From Thermoflexus hugenholtzii JAD2 (GTDB taxonomy: Bacteria > Chloroflexota > Anaerolineae > Thermoflexales > Thermoflexaceae): DNA of 53,276 nucleotides. Location: the NCBI RefSeq assembly GCF_900187885.1, contig NZ_FYEK01000029.1:1-53276 (forward strand). The letters are read 5' to 3'. Under the pieces are notes generated by a model, which saw only the letters and a program-made list of their open reading frames with translations, was not told where the DNA came from and searched no databases. The translations under genes and the position numbers were made by a program. Numbering within the stretch: position 1 is the stretch's first letter; every line of letters starts with the position of its first letter. Below are positions 8,190 to 16,047 of this stretch, piece after piece.

Positions 8190-9317
8190 TCACAGGAGGG
8201 CGGCGCGCGCGGCGATGGCCTCCATGGCCTCAGGAGGCGGCTCCCGCTCCGCGCGGACGATGATCCCCAGACCCAGCACCACCTCCCCCTCATACATCAC
8301 CGCCGCCTGCCCGGGCGTGAGGTCCCGCATGGGCTCGTCGAAGATCACCTGCGCCCGGCGGTCGGGCATGGGCAGGATCCAGGCGGGCACCTCCCGGGCC
8401 CGATACCGGATCTTGACGGTGGCTCGGAAGGGCTCCGAGGGAATCTCGCCGCTGACGAAATGGAGGCCCTCCAGCAGGGCGACGCGGCGGCCCAGCTCCT
8501 CCACCGTCCCCACGATCACCGCATTGCGCTCCGGATCCAGATCCACCACGTAGAGGGGAACCCCGGCGGCGATCCCGAGGCCGCGACGCTGGCCGATGGT
8601 GTAGAAGGCCAGCCCCTGGTGCTCCCCCAGAACCCGACCCCGGGTGTCCAGGATCGGGCCCGGTCGGAGGGCCTCCGGGGCGTGGCGGCGCAGGAAGGCC
8701 CGATAATCCCCGTCCGAGAGGAAGCACAGGTCCTGGCTCTCCGGCTTCTCGGCCACCGGGAGCCCGAAGCGGCGGGCCAGCTCCCGGACCTGCTCCTTGG
8801 TGTATTCGCCCACGGGGAACAGGGCGTGGCGCAGCTCCGCCTGTCCCAGCACGGCGAGCACGTAGGACTGATCTTTGCGGGGATCCACCCCCCGCAGGAG
8901 CTGGTAGCGCCCATCGACCTGGCGGACCCGAGCGTAGTGGCCGGTGGCCAGGAACTCCGCTCCCAGGGCCAGGGCCCGCCGCAACAGCCAATCGAAGCGG
9001 ACGAAGCGGTTGCACCGGAGGCAGGGGTTCGGCGTGCGGCCGGCCAGGTATTCGGCGATGAAGAAATCCACCACCGTCTTCTTGAAGAAATCGGCCACGT
9101 TGAGCACGTAGAAGGGGATGCCGAGATGGTCGGCCACCCGGTAGGCCAGCTCCATGTCCTCCAGGGTGCAGCAGCGGTTGGTCGAGGCGCCGGCGCTCTC
9201 TCCCTCGCCCCACAGACGCAACATGATGCCGATCACCTCGTAGCCCTGCTCCACCAGCAGGGCGGCGGCGACGCTGCTGTCCACGCCGCCGCTCATCGCC
9301 ACCACCACACGGGTCAT
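8190..9317 (-). CDS. mnmA: tRNA-specific 2-thiouridylase MnmA
   Basis: Installs sulfur at C2 of the wobble uridine in tRNAs for Lys, Glu and Gln, using ATP and sulfur relayed from a cysteine desulfurase. The PP-loop SGGVDSS is at residues 9-15. The catalytic cysteines lie in TPNPCLRCNRF (Cys99) and in SQDLCFLSDGDY (around 195). The lid/tRNA-binding signatures ATGHYAR and GEHQGLAFYTIGQRRGLG are also present. 375 residues, full length. ATG 9317 has AAGGAGC upstream and is the family start. The cysteine desulfurase that would feed it lies 2.6 kb upstream on the same strand, the intervening DNA being the interrupted uma2 and a toxin-antitoxin-like pair. Confidence 0.95.
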   Translation of the reverse strand: MTRVVVAMSGGVDSSVAAALLVEQGYEVIGIMLRLWGEGESAGASTNRCCTLEDMELAYRVADHLGIPFYVLNVADFFKKTVVDFFIAEYLAGRTPNPCLRCNRFVRFDWLLRRALALGAEFLATGHYARVRQVDGRYQLLRGVDPRKDQSYVLAVLGQAELRHALFPVGEYTKEQVRELARRFGLPVAEKPESQDLCFLSDGDYRAFLRRHAPEALRPGPILDTRGRVLGEHQGLAFYTIGQRRGLGIAAGVPLYVVDLDPERNAVIVGTVEELGRRVALLEGLHFVSGEIPSEPFRATVKIRYRAREVPAWILPMPDRRAQVIFDEPMRDLTPGQAAVMYEGEVVLGLGIIVRAEREPPPEAMEAIAARAALL

Positions 9318-9560
9318 CCTGCTCCTTTCCAGGCGGCCCACACCTCATCCGGCGTGGGCAACTTCCGGCCGCTTCCGGGCTCGACCAGCCGCAGCCACTC
9401 CCCCTCCGCTCGCAGATCCAGGCCCAGGAGCTCGCTGCGCAGAGTCAGGGGCTCCGCCGTCTGCGGCGGGATGGGACGGTAGCCTTCCGCAGACAGGCGA
9501 AACCCCCGCAGGGGCGGATTCAGGTATTCCCCGAAGGGATCGAACAGGAAATACTCCTGC

Positions 9561-9660
9561 ACCGTTCCGCAGCGCATTGTCATTTGTTTCACCCCGAGGG
9601 GCGAAACCCATGACCGGCTGCTTCCTGCTTCCTCGACCCGTGGCTCGTAGACCGACCAGA
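9561..9660 (-). ncRNA. Putative omega RNA (guide-RNA scaffold) at the element right end
   Basis: In tnpB elements the 3' end of tnpB plus the right end is transcribed as the guide RNA, with the guide taken from flanking DNA. Here the last 74 bases (9561-9634) match the second element end at 53203-53276 at 65 positions. On the minus strand they form a hairpin with 8-base arms: UUUCGCCC-CUCG-GGGUGAAA here and UUUCACCC-UUCG-GGGUGAAA in copy 2. A G-U pair in one is an A-U pair in the other. The guide for this copy would begin GCAGGAGTATTTCC inside uma2. The 5' limit is a guess. Confidence 0.55.
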
Positions 9661-11021
9661 GGCCGTTCCGCCGCCAGAGGGGTCTCCACAGGCGTCACTT
9701 CCCGGGGAACTCCCGGTAGGGCCTTTCAGGACGGCCAGCCCATAGTTTCGCAGGTTGAGGGCCGCGTTGAGATCCCGGTCCATCTCCAGCCCGCAGGCTT
9801 CACAACGGAAGACCCGCCGGGACAGCGGCAGCGCCGGGCCAATCCAGCCGCACCGCGAGCACATCCGGGTGGATGGAAAATGCCACGGCGCCGTAATCAA
9901 TACGGACCCATACCAGCGGCACTTGTATTCCAGCATCCGCCGGAAGGACCCCCACCCCACATCCGAGATGGACCGGGAAAGATAGGGGCTCCGCGCCAGG
10001 CCCCGCACGTTCAAATCCTCCACCACCAGAACCGGCTTGGCTTTCGCCAGCTCGGTGGTGACCTTGTGGAGAAAGTCCCGGCGGATGTTCCGCACCCGAC
10101 GGTGCAATCGGGCCAAGCGCAGGGCGGCCTTCTCGTAGTTGCGGGGGAAAACCGTCCGCTTCCGCTCCTCCCCCGTCTCCGGATCCTGCTCCACCACCGT
10201 CCGCTTCTGCTTGCGGGAGAGCTGCTTCGAACGGCGCTTCAAAAGCCGCAGAGCCCTCGCCAGCGGCTTCGGCGCCTCGATCCGCGTGCCATCGGAGAGC
10301 ACGGCGAACGAATCCAGCCCCACATCGATGCCCACCACGTCCTCCGGCCCCCGGGCCTCCCGGGGCTCGGGATCCAGGCGCTCCACCTCGCAGGTCAGGC
10401 TCACAAACCAGCGATCCGCCTCCCGGGAAACCGTGGCCGAAAGGATGCGGGCTTTCCGATCGTGGAGGAGGGCGACCAGCCTGTCGGTCCGCTCTTTGGT
10501 GCGCACCTTGCCGATGCGGGGAAGCTGGACGTGCCGGGGGGTGACCCGGATGGAGCCGGTGAGTCTCGCCCCGTTGTCCTCAAGGACCTTCTTGCGCCGG
10601 AAGCGGGGAAAGCTGGCCCGACCATCCCGCCAGTTGCGGATAGCCCGCTCCAGGTCCCGGAAGGCCTCCTGGGGGGCGCACTTGGACACCTCCACCCACC
10701 AGGGGGCGTGCTGCCGCTTCCACGCGTTCCACATCCTGTGGAGGTCCATCGCGGATGGGATCCGCTCGCCGTGTGCCAGGGCCTCCCGGCAGCGGGCCAG
10801 GCCCCAGTTGTAGGCGAAGCGGGCGGCGCCCACGTGCTTCGCCAAGGCGATTCGGGCCTCCTGGTTGGGGTCCAGCTCAAAGCGAAAGGCCTGCATCACC
10901 CGCATGCCAGCGCCTCCGGCGCCCGCCGGGCCCGGTTCCGGGCGGGCCACTCTGCTTCCGGGTCCGGTCGGAGCGCTTCATGGCCGAAATCGATGATAAT
11001 AAAAACGGCAGCTGCTGGCAA
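9562..11021 (-). mobile_element. IS1341-type element (IS200/IS605-like, tnpB only), copy 1
   Basis: A 1.46-kb insertion carrying only tnpB, with no tnpA recombinase in it. The right end (downstream of tnpB on the minus strand) finishes with GCGCTGCGGAACGGT at 9575-9561, and the same end occurs at 53203. Both the left flank (CTGGGGGT) and the element end (ACGGT) finish in GGT, so the boundaries are ambiguous by up to three bases. No target duplication is seen, as expected for this family. A stem-loop with arms TTTCGCCC and GGGTGAAA lies ~25 bases inside the right end. With no tnpA here it must depend on a recombinase elsewhere for movement. Confidence 0.85.
9589..10905 (-). CDS. tnpB: TnpB RNA-guided nuclease (IS element accessory protein)
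   Basis: 438 residues. TnpB proteins are RNA-guided DNA nucleases, ancestors of Cas12, that use an RNA from the element's right end. The N-terminal helical/REC-like region starts MRVMQAFRFELDPNQEARIA and has the family helix-turn segment ARFAYNWGLA. The RuvC domain is intact: D in VGIDVGLDSFAVL, E in VLVVEDLNVRGL, and the final D in LEMDRDLNAALNL. A four-cysteine zinc finger (CSRCG and CEACG) sits before the last motif. The C-terminal ~45 residues are Gly/Ser-rich and overlap the putative guide-RNA region; the last codons lie in the end hairpin. ATG 10905 has GGAGG eight bases upstream. All catalytic residues are present, so activity is plausible. Confidence 0.92.
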   Translation of the reverse strand: MRVMQAFRFELDPNQEARIALAKHVGAARFAYNWGLARCREALAHGERIPSAMDLHRMWNAWKRQHAPWWVEVSKCAPQEAFRDLERAIRNWRDGRASFPRFRRKKVLEDNGARLTGSIRVTPRHVQLPRIGKVRTKERTDRLVALLHDRKARILSATVSREADRWFVSLTCEVERLDPEPREARGPEDVVGIDVGLDSFAVLSDGTRIEAPKPLARALRLLKRRSKQLSRKQKRTVVEQDPETGEERKRTVFPRNYEKAALRLARLHRRVRNIRRDFLHKVTTELAKAKPVLVVEDLNVRGLARSPYLSRSISDVGWGSFRRMLEYKCRWYGSVLITAPWHFPSTRMCSRCGWIGPALPLSRRVFRCEACGLEMDRDLNAALNLRNYGLAVLKGPTGSSPGSDACGDPSGGGTASGRSTSHGSRKQEAAGHGFRPSG

Positions 11022-11420
11022 CCCCCAGGGCCTCGTAGAGGCCTTTCTTGGACCCCAGATCTTCCCAGCGAGTGGAGGCCGAGGTCAGCTCGATCACCAC
11101 ATCGGGACCTTTGCCTTCCTCCCACACTTTATAGATCCGACGGGGCCGACGCGGGATCCCGAAGACCACAAAGAGGTCCGGCACCACCACAGCCCGCGGG
11201 TTCCCTTCCACGTAGTAGATCAGCAGGTTGCCGCTGACCACCACATCCGGGCGATGTTCAAAAAAGTGACGAAGGGCAAAGAGGAGGTTGAACAGGTTGT
11301 CCCGATGGATCTCCGTCTCCGCCACCGGCCGCCCATCCCCCTCCGGGTAATGAACGTCTTCCAGCGCCCCCTGAATCCGCTCCACGCGCATCGGCCCTCC
11401 TCCGTACATCCAGACCCAGG

Positions 11421-11666
11421 TTATTCCCCCCGGAGGAAGCCCCTTCGGCTGGCATGAAGGATGGTGTAACCGATCACACGTCCCTCGCGATAACGAACGA
11501 TGATATCCTCATCCGTCAGCTCGCTCTCGGTAGCCGGAAGAGGATCGCCGAAACTCACATACAACACATCCGCCTCTGCATCATACGAGAGCTGGATTGT
11601 TTGCTGCGGAGTCTCCCGGATGTAGGGCAATAGATCGAGATAAATCTCTATCTCTTTCATGGCCAT
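11421..11666 (-). CDS. DUF2283-family protein, putative antitoxin-like partner
   Basis: 81 residues with the DUF2283 core: IQLSYDAEADVLYVSFGD (~24-41), an acidic linker ESELTDEDIIVRYREG, and VIGYTILHASRR at the end. The family is small, beta-rich and of unproven function; it is regularly found beside small toxin-like genes. Here its start overlaps the 3' end of the PBECR-like gene by about ten bases, so the two are translationally coupled. That supports a two-gene toxin-antitoxin-like module. No DNA-binding motif is visible. ATG at 11660 is an alternative start two codons downstream. Confidence 0.75.
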   Translation of the reverse strand: MAMKEIEIYLDLLPYIRETPQQTIQLSYDAEADVLYVSFGDPLPATESELTDEDIIVRYREGRVIGYTILHASRRGFLRGE

Positions 11667-11962
11667 ATCTGCCTCTTATTTCTACGTATTGAGCTAATTT
11701 TTCTGGTAAAGAAAGCCGTGATAACGAAACCATCGTGCTCAAACTCTCGATAAACAACCACAAGCCATTTGCCTGCCTCTACTTCTCGGAGCGCGAGCAA
11801 CTCGTCAAGTGGACCAGCAAAGATCTGTTCTGGATGCTCGATGGTATACAGGATCTCCTGTTCCCAGCCGGCGAGCTCCGGATGTCCTCTCAGAATATGC
11901 AACCAGCGCTCTTGTGTGAGGCGGATAGGGATCCCATTTCGGGAACAGACTTGGGCGAGCAT
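11657..11962 (-). CDS. PBECR-like small protein, putative RNase toxin
   Basis: 101 residues resembling the phage-Barnase-EndoU-colicin-RelE-like (PBECR) nuclease group. The segment IRLTQERWLHILRGHPEL (~13-30) has the typical family histidine, followed by EQEILYTIEHPEQIF. A strand pair WLVVVYREFEHDGFVITAFFT ends in the usual T-A-F-F-T. The family assignment is from recalled pattern similarity, not a search. The gene starts nine bases after the cysteine desulfurase stop and overlaps the DUF2283 gene, so it may be read through from the desulfurase promoter. It could alternatively be a harmless DUF of the same fold. Confidence 0.6.
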   Translation of the reverse strand: MLAQVCSRNGIPIRLTQERWLHILRGHPELAGWEQEILYTIEHPEQIFAGPLDELLALREVEAGKWLVVVYREFEHDGFVITAFFTRKISSIRRNKRQIWP

Positions 11963-11971
11963 CGGTGGCCC

Positions 11972-13144
11972 TCACACCTCTATGGCCTGCATCTCCCGCA
12001 GGCGGGCGACGGCCCGGGGCAGCACCTCCAGGACGGTCTCGATGTCCTCCTCGGTGTTGGACTTGCCCAGGGTGAGCCGTAAGGAGCCGACAGCCCACTC
12101 GTGGGGCAGGCCCATCGCCAGCAGCACCTCCGAAGGCTCGGGCCGGCCGCTGGTGCAGGCGGAGCCGGTGCTGGCGGCGATCCCCTCCACATCCAGAGCC
12201 AGCAGGAGCTCCTCGCCGTTGATGCCCCGGAACACGAAGCTGGCGTGATGGGGCAAGCGCTCGGTGGGATGGCCGGTCAGGCGCGCCTCCGGCACCCGCT
12301 CCAGGATCCCCTGGATCAGGCGGTCCCGCAGCCGCCGCAGCCGGGCGTTCTCGCTCTCTCGGCTCTCCTGGGCCAGGCGCAGGGCCGTGGCCAGCCCCAC
12401 GATCCCGGCTACGTTCACCGTGCCGGCCCGGCGGCCCCGCTCGTGCCCGCCCCCGGTAATGACCGGCAGATACGGCGTCCCCTGGCGGATGTAGAGCACT
12501 CCCACCCCTTTCGGGCCGTAGAACTTGTGGGCCGACAGGGTCATCAGATCCACCCCCAGCCGGTTCACGTCCAGGTCCAACATCCCCCCCGCCTGGACCG
12601 CATCGGTGTGGAAGGGGATCCCTCGGGCCCGGGCGATGCGGGCGATCTCGGCGATGGGCTGGATGGTGCCCACCTCGTTGTTGGCATACATCACGCTGAT
12701 CAGGATGGTGTCCTTGCGGATCGCCCGCCCCACCTCATCGGGGTCCACCATGCCGTATTCATCCACCGGCAGGTAGGTGACCTCGAAGCCGAAGACCTCC
12801 TCCAGCTGGCGGGCGGTGTTGAGCACGGCATGATGCTCCACGGAGGAGACGATGAGATGATGGCCCCGGCCGGCCCGGCGCTGGGCGAACGCCACCCCCC
12901 GCAGGGCCAGGTTGTCGCTCTCGGTCCCCGACCCGGTGAACACGACCTCGGTGGGATGACAACCCAGGATCTCCGCGACCGTCCGGCGGCTCTCCTCCAG
13001 GGCCCTGGCCGCCGCCCGGCCGAAGCGATGGATGGACGCCGAGTTGCCGTAGATCTCGGTGAAATAGGGCTGCATTGCCTCCACCACCCGAGGATCCACC
13101 GGCGTGGTGGCGGAATGATCGAGATAGATCCACCGCATCCCCAT
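11972..13144 (-). CDS. Cysteine desulfurase (NifS/IscS class V aminotransferase family)
   Basis: PLP enzyme that takes sulfur from cysteine for Fe-S clusters and tRNA thiolation. It starts [24 protein letters not shown], the canonical N-terminus. The PLP-binding lysine is in [19 protein letters not shown], and the catalytic cysteine loop is [21 protein letters not shown], which matches the IscS/NifS group I loop. 390 residues, full length. ATG 13144 has AAGGAGGG seven bases upstream; an ATG at 13270 in the same frame would add an unsupported 42-residue extension. It lies upstream of mnmA on the same strand, the usual sulfur-donor arrangement. PLP for it would come from PdxST encoded 4 kb away. 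Whether it is iscS, nifS or sufS in function is not decided. Confidence 0.92.
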   Translation of the reverse strand: MGMRWIYLDHSATTPVDPRVVEAMQPYFTEIYGNSASIHRFGRAAARALEESRRTVAEILGCHPTEVVFTGSGTESDNLALRGVAFAQRRAGRGHHLIVSSVEHHAVLNTARQLEEVFGFEVTYLPVDEYGMVDPDEVGRAIRKDTILISVMYANNEVGTIQPIAEIARIARARGIPFHTDAVQAGGMLDLDVNRLGVDLMTLSAHKFYGPKGVGVLYIRQGTPYLPVITGGGHERGRRAGTVNVAGIVGLATALRLAQESRESENARLRRLRDRLIQGILERVPEARLTGHPTERLPHHASFVFRGINGEELLLALDVEGIAASTGSACTSGRPEPSEVLLAMGLPHEWAVGSLRLTLGKSNTEEDIETVLEVLPRAVARLREMQAIEV

Positions 13145-13391
13145 GGCCGCTCCCTCCTTCCAGGCCTCGCTCCCGACAAGGCCCGGCGGTAATGGGCTCC
13201 TGTGAGAGAAGATCAGGAGGGCCCCCTTCTGGGCACACGCCGAGAGGGAGCCCTTCCGAACCCAATCCATTTGAGGGACAAATTCGGGCTGCTATGTCAT
13301 TTTAAATCCGTAGAGAAGGGGCAACAATCTTTCAGAGAGGAGGGGAACCCGGCGCCCGGACCTGGCCTCCGCCGGCCTGTCCGGGGAGCGC

Positions 13392-14240
13392 TCAGCGGCC
13401 GGCAGTCGGGCGAGGGCCGGGCCCCTCATGGCGGTAGGGCATGGGGATGTATTCCACCGAAGGCCGTCGCGGGGTGGCCTGGGGGAACATCTCCATCAGG
13501 TGGTAGATCTCCTCCGGCAGACCCACCCGGACGGGCAGGCCCAGGGCCTGAGCCTCCCGCACCGAGATGGGGTAATCGTGGGTCCAGCGACCGCTGCTTA
13601 AGGCCTCGGCGATGGCCGCCGCCCGCTCTTCCTCCATACCGTTGGCGGTGAGCAGCTCGATCACCGTGGAGCGGACCTGGGCCATCGCCTTGCGGGCGAT
13701 ATCCGCCAAGATCAGGGTGTGATCCTCGATGTGGGCCAGGGGCTTGGTCTCCACGACCTTCAGGATAGAGGCCGCGGGATACTGGCCCAGCTGGGGGTCC
13801 ACCGGCCCCAGGACGGCGTTCTCATCCATCACGATCTCATCGGCGGCCAGGGCGATCAGCGTCCCGCCCGACATGGCATAGTGGGGGATGAAGACGGTGA
13901 CCTTCGCCGGGTGCCGCACCAGGGCCTGGGCGATCTGCTCGGCGGCCAAGACCAGCCCGCCCGGTGTGTGGAGGATGAGATCGATGGGCATGTCGGGAGG
14001 GGTCAGGCGGATGGCCCGCAGCACCTGCTCAGAGTCCTCGATATCGATGTAGCGGGAGATCGGGAGACCGAAGAACCCGATGGTCTCCTGGCGATGGATC
14101 ATGGTGATGAGCCGGGTCCCTCGTCGGCGCTCAATCTGACGGATGAGCCGCGTGCGGGCCTCTTCCAGCAGGCGCCGCTGCAAGGCCGGGAACATGGTGC
14201 TGAAGATCAGGAAGATCCAGAACAGGTCGAAGACGCTCAT
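13392..14240 (-). CDS. SDH-type membrane serine protease (ClpP-like fold)
   Basis: 282 residues of the SDH_sah family (ClpP/SppA-related serine proteases). An N-terminal hydrophobic segment FDLFWIFLIFSTMFP anchors it in the membrane. Then come RGTRLITMIHRQETIGFFG, the oxyanion-region LILHTPGGLVLAAEQIA, and the nucleophile motif YAMSGGTLIALAADEIVMDE with Ser at ~139. LGPVDPQLGQYPA follows, a family hallmark. It would degrade membrane or misfolded proteins on the cytoplasmic side. The last ~25 residues are proline-rich. It stands alone, with 68 bases before the next minus-strand gene and ~250 bases of apparently empty DNA on its other side. Confidence 0.87.
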   Translation of the reverse strand: MSVFDLFWIFLIFSTMFPALQRRLLEEARTRLIRQIERRRGTRLITMIHRQETIGFFGLPISRYIDIEDSEQVLRAIRLTPPDMPIDLILHTPGGLVLAAEQIAQALVRHPAKVTVFIPHYAMSGGTLIALAADEIVMDENAVLGPVDPQLGQYPAASILKVVETKPLAHIEDHTLILADIARKAMAQVRSTVIELLTANGMEEERAAAIAEALSSGRWTHDYPISVREAQALGLPVRVGLPEEIYHLMEMFPQATPRRPSVEYIPMPYRHEGPGPRPTAGR

Positions 14241-14308
14241 TCATCGCCCTCCGGGACGGCAATCACAGCGAGCCCAAAGACACCACACGAATCATGCGCG
14301 GGACACCT

Positions 14309-15412
14309 CTACAACGGGCGCACGGCGGAGACGATCTGACCGACCAGGCGCTGGACCGCGCTGGCCACGGGCCCGCTGGGATGGCTGAGGATCAGGGGCG
14401 TCCCCTGGACCAGAGCGGTGGCCTGGTGGGGATCGAAGGGAATGGTCAGGAGGAGCGGGCGGCCCAGCGCCCGTTCGATGGCCTGAGGGGTCAGGGTGCC
14501 CGGACCGGCGGCGTGATTCAGCACCACCTGAACCCGCTCCATCGAGATCCCCACCCCTTGCAGGGCCCGTAGGGTCATCACGGTCGTTTGCAGCGCCCCC
14601 ACCTCGGGGCTCATCACCAAGAAGAGCGCATCCGCCAGCCGGCAGAAGGCCAGGCCGATGGGCAGCAGGGTGGCCGGGCCATCGACCACCACAAAGACGA
14701 ACCGCTCGCGCAGCAGATCCAGTGTCGGCCCCACCTGAGTCTCATCCAGCATCCCGGTCGGAGGCACCAGAGGAGCCGGGAGCAGGCGGAGCCCGCTGGG
14801 ATGCGCCATCAGGTAGTTTTCCAGCTCGACGGGCGACCGCCCGCTCTCCCACCAGTCCAGCCAGGAGGAGCGAGGGGCCAGCCGCAGATGCAACCCGGCG
14901 TGTCCGGAGTTCAGGCTCGCGTCCCACAGCACCGTGGGGCCGCTCCGAGCCAGGGCCAGCGCGGTGTTAACCGCCAGGGTGGTCGTCCCCGTCCCCCCGC
15001 GCAGGCCCAGGAAGAGCACCACATGCCCCGCCTCACCCGCACGCCGGCGTCGGTTCAGGAGCTCCCGGATTCGATCCCGGAGCTCCTTATGGGAGACCGG
15101 CTTGGCCAGGTAATCATCCGCTCGGGCAGCCAGGGCAGCCTCCCGATCCACCGGCTGCGCCCGGGCGGTGAGCACCAGGACCGGCGTGTCACTGACGATC
15201 GGATCGTTGCGGATGGCCTGGAGCACCTGGAAGCCGTCAACCTCCGGCATCATCAGATCCAGGATGACCAGATCCGGCTGCAGCTGGCGCGTCTTGGCGA
15301 TCCCATCCGCCCCATCGGCGGTGGTGAACACCTCGTATCCGTCCTGCTCCAGCATCAGGCGGATCATCTGCAACAACTCGAGATCATCATCGATCACCAG
15401 GATCCGAGTCAT
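14309..15412 (-). CDS. Response regulator fused to TadZ/CpaE-type atypical ATPase (paralogue 1)
   Basis: 367 residues. Residues 1-120 are a complete receiver: acidic pair in ILVIDDDLEL, phospho-acceptor Asp in DLVILDLMMPEVDG, Thr in VLVLTARAQ, and Lys in DDYLAKPVS. Residues ~128-360 are a ParA/MinD-like domain with P-loop LRGGTGTTTLAVN, where both the signature lysine (K to R) and the P-loop lysine (K to T) are replaced. Loss of the second lysine is known for TadZ/CpaE proteins, which position Tad pili. The Walker B-like strand FVFVVVDGPATLL is kept. It is translationally coupled (ATGA) to the gene at 15409. No tad/flp pilus genes are in the window, so a pilus role is only inferred from family. 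Confidence 0.85.
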   Translation of the reverse strand: MTRILVIDDDLELLQMIRLMLEQDGYEVFTTADGADGIAKTRQLQPDLVILDLMMPEVDGFQVLQAIRNDPIVSDTPVLVLTARAQPVDREAALAARADDYLAKPVSHKELRDRIRELLNRRRRAGEAGHVVLFLGLRGGTGTTTLAVNTALALARSGPTVLWDASLNSGHAGLHLRLAPRSSWLDWWESGRSPVELENYLMAHPSGLRLLPAPLVPPTGMLDETQVGPTLDLLRERFVFVVVDGPATLLPIGLAFCRLADALFLVMSPEVGALQTTVMTLRALQGVGISMERVQVVLNHAAGPGTLTPQAIERALGRPLLLTIPFDPHQATALVQGTPLILSHPSGPVASAVQRLVGQIVSAVRPL

Positions 15413-15942
15413 CCCTGGGCTACCTCTCCGCTGAGGGAGAACAGGCCAATGAAATCGCGGTTGATGAAGATCAGCTCGCCGGAGAAACGGCTCTCCGGCC
15501 GCCCGGTCATCACCGCCTGGGCGTTCAGGATCGGGAGGAAGCGCTCGACATTGGTGACCAGGAGGGCGTGGAGATCCGGACGGCCGTGGAACTCCATCGT
15601 CCCTTCGATCTCGAAACCCGGTATCGTGACGAACACGCCATACACCTTACGGGTGCCATAGGTGGGGGAGATGGCCTTCACCGCCAGCTCGACGCCCACG
15701 TTCACGATCGCCATCGTGATATGGTTCTTGCTGAGGATAGCTGCTCCAAAGCTTTTGAGGATGCGGGCAGGCTCTTCCAAACGGGAGAGGAACACCGCCT
15801 CCAGGGGAAGGAAGGAGGTGCGGACGTCGTTCAGGACGTCTGCCAGCACACGGCCTCTCAGCGTCATCTGGGCTGAGATCCGATGGGTGGGCGTAAGGAA
15901 ATCCACCGTAATGGTTCCGGATCGGATTCCAGGCTGCGTCAT
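15409..15942 (-). CDS. Conserved protein of unknown function with an internal domain duplication
   Basis: 177 residues; not recognised with certainty. The two halves are alignable. TVDFLTPTHRISAQMTLRGR-VLADVLND-FLPLEAVFL-GAAILSKNHITM in the first matches VFVTIPGFEIEGTMEFHGR-DLHALLVT-FLPILNAQA-GELIFINRDFIGL in the second. Each is a strand-strand-helix-strand-strand unit ending in N-[HR]-[DI], similar in outline to small DUF6812-like domains. No signal peptide or membrane segment. It overlaps the receiver-TadZ gene as ATGA, so it is probably a partner of that signalling protein. ATG 15942 is preferred to 16005 because a TATAAT box overlaps the latter. Confidence 0.7.
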   Translation of the reverse strand: MTQPGIRSGTITVDFLTPTHRISAQMTLRGRVLADVLNDVRTSFLPLEAVFLSRLEEPARILKSFGAAILSKNHITMAIVNVGVELAVKAISPTYGTRKVYGVFVTIPGFEIEGTMEFHGRPDLHALLVTNVERFLPILNAQAVMTGRPESRFSGELIFINRDFIGLFSLSGEVAQG

Positions 15943-16003
15943 GAAGGAACCCCCGTTCCAGGGCCCATCCGACCGCCCCCGCCGCTCAGGCTGGAACACC
16001 CCC

Positions 16004-16009
16004 ATTATA
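16004..16009 (-). promoter_or_regulatory. -10 box (TATAAT) for the 15409/14309 operon
   Basis: The minus strand reads GCCGGTATAATGGGG. TATAAT matches the sigma-70 -10 consensus perfectly, and a start about seven bases downstream would give a leader of ~55 bases before ATG 15942. No good -35 hexamer is found 16-18 bases upstream, so recognition may depend on the extended region or an activator. Confidence 0.55.
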
Positions 16010-16047
16010 CCGGCAACAGCCTTCCTCCAGATCCAGGGGGAGAGGGC

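Larger units (their letters stand above)
9314..11391 (-). pseudogene. Uma2-family putative nuclease gene split by the tnpB element
   Basis: The 5' part (11391-11022) encodes MRVERIQGALEDVHYPEGDG up to LGSKKGLYEALG. It includes the PD-(D/E)xK-type acidic residues in VVPDLFVVFG and PDVVIELTS and the K/Y helix of the Uma2 (DUF820) family. The 3' part (9560-9314) encodes QEYFLFDPFGEYLNPPLRG to the end, the normal Uma2 C-terminus. Joining 11022-side base 11021 to 9560 gives 371+247 = 618 bases, i.e. 206 codons in frame, reading ALGVQEYFLF across the joint. The gene was thus interrupted cleanly with no target duplication. The ATG has GGAGGAGG seven bases upstream. Function of Uma2 proteins is largely unknown. 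The fragments are probably not functional while the element is present. Confidence 0.88.

Noticed and set aside
9562-11021. A tnpA (Y1 or serine recombinase) gene in the element
   Set aside because: Only tnpB fits in the 1.46 kb; no HUH or serine-recombinase motif is seen on either strand.
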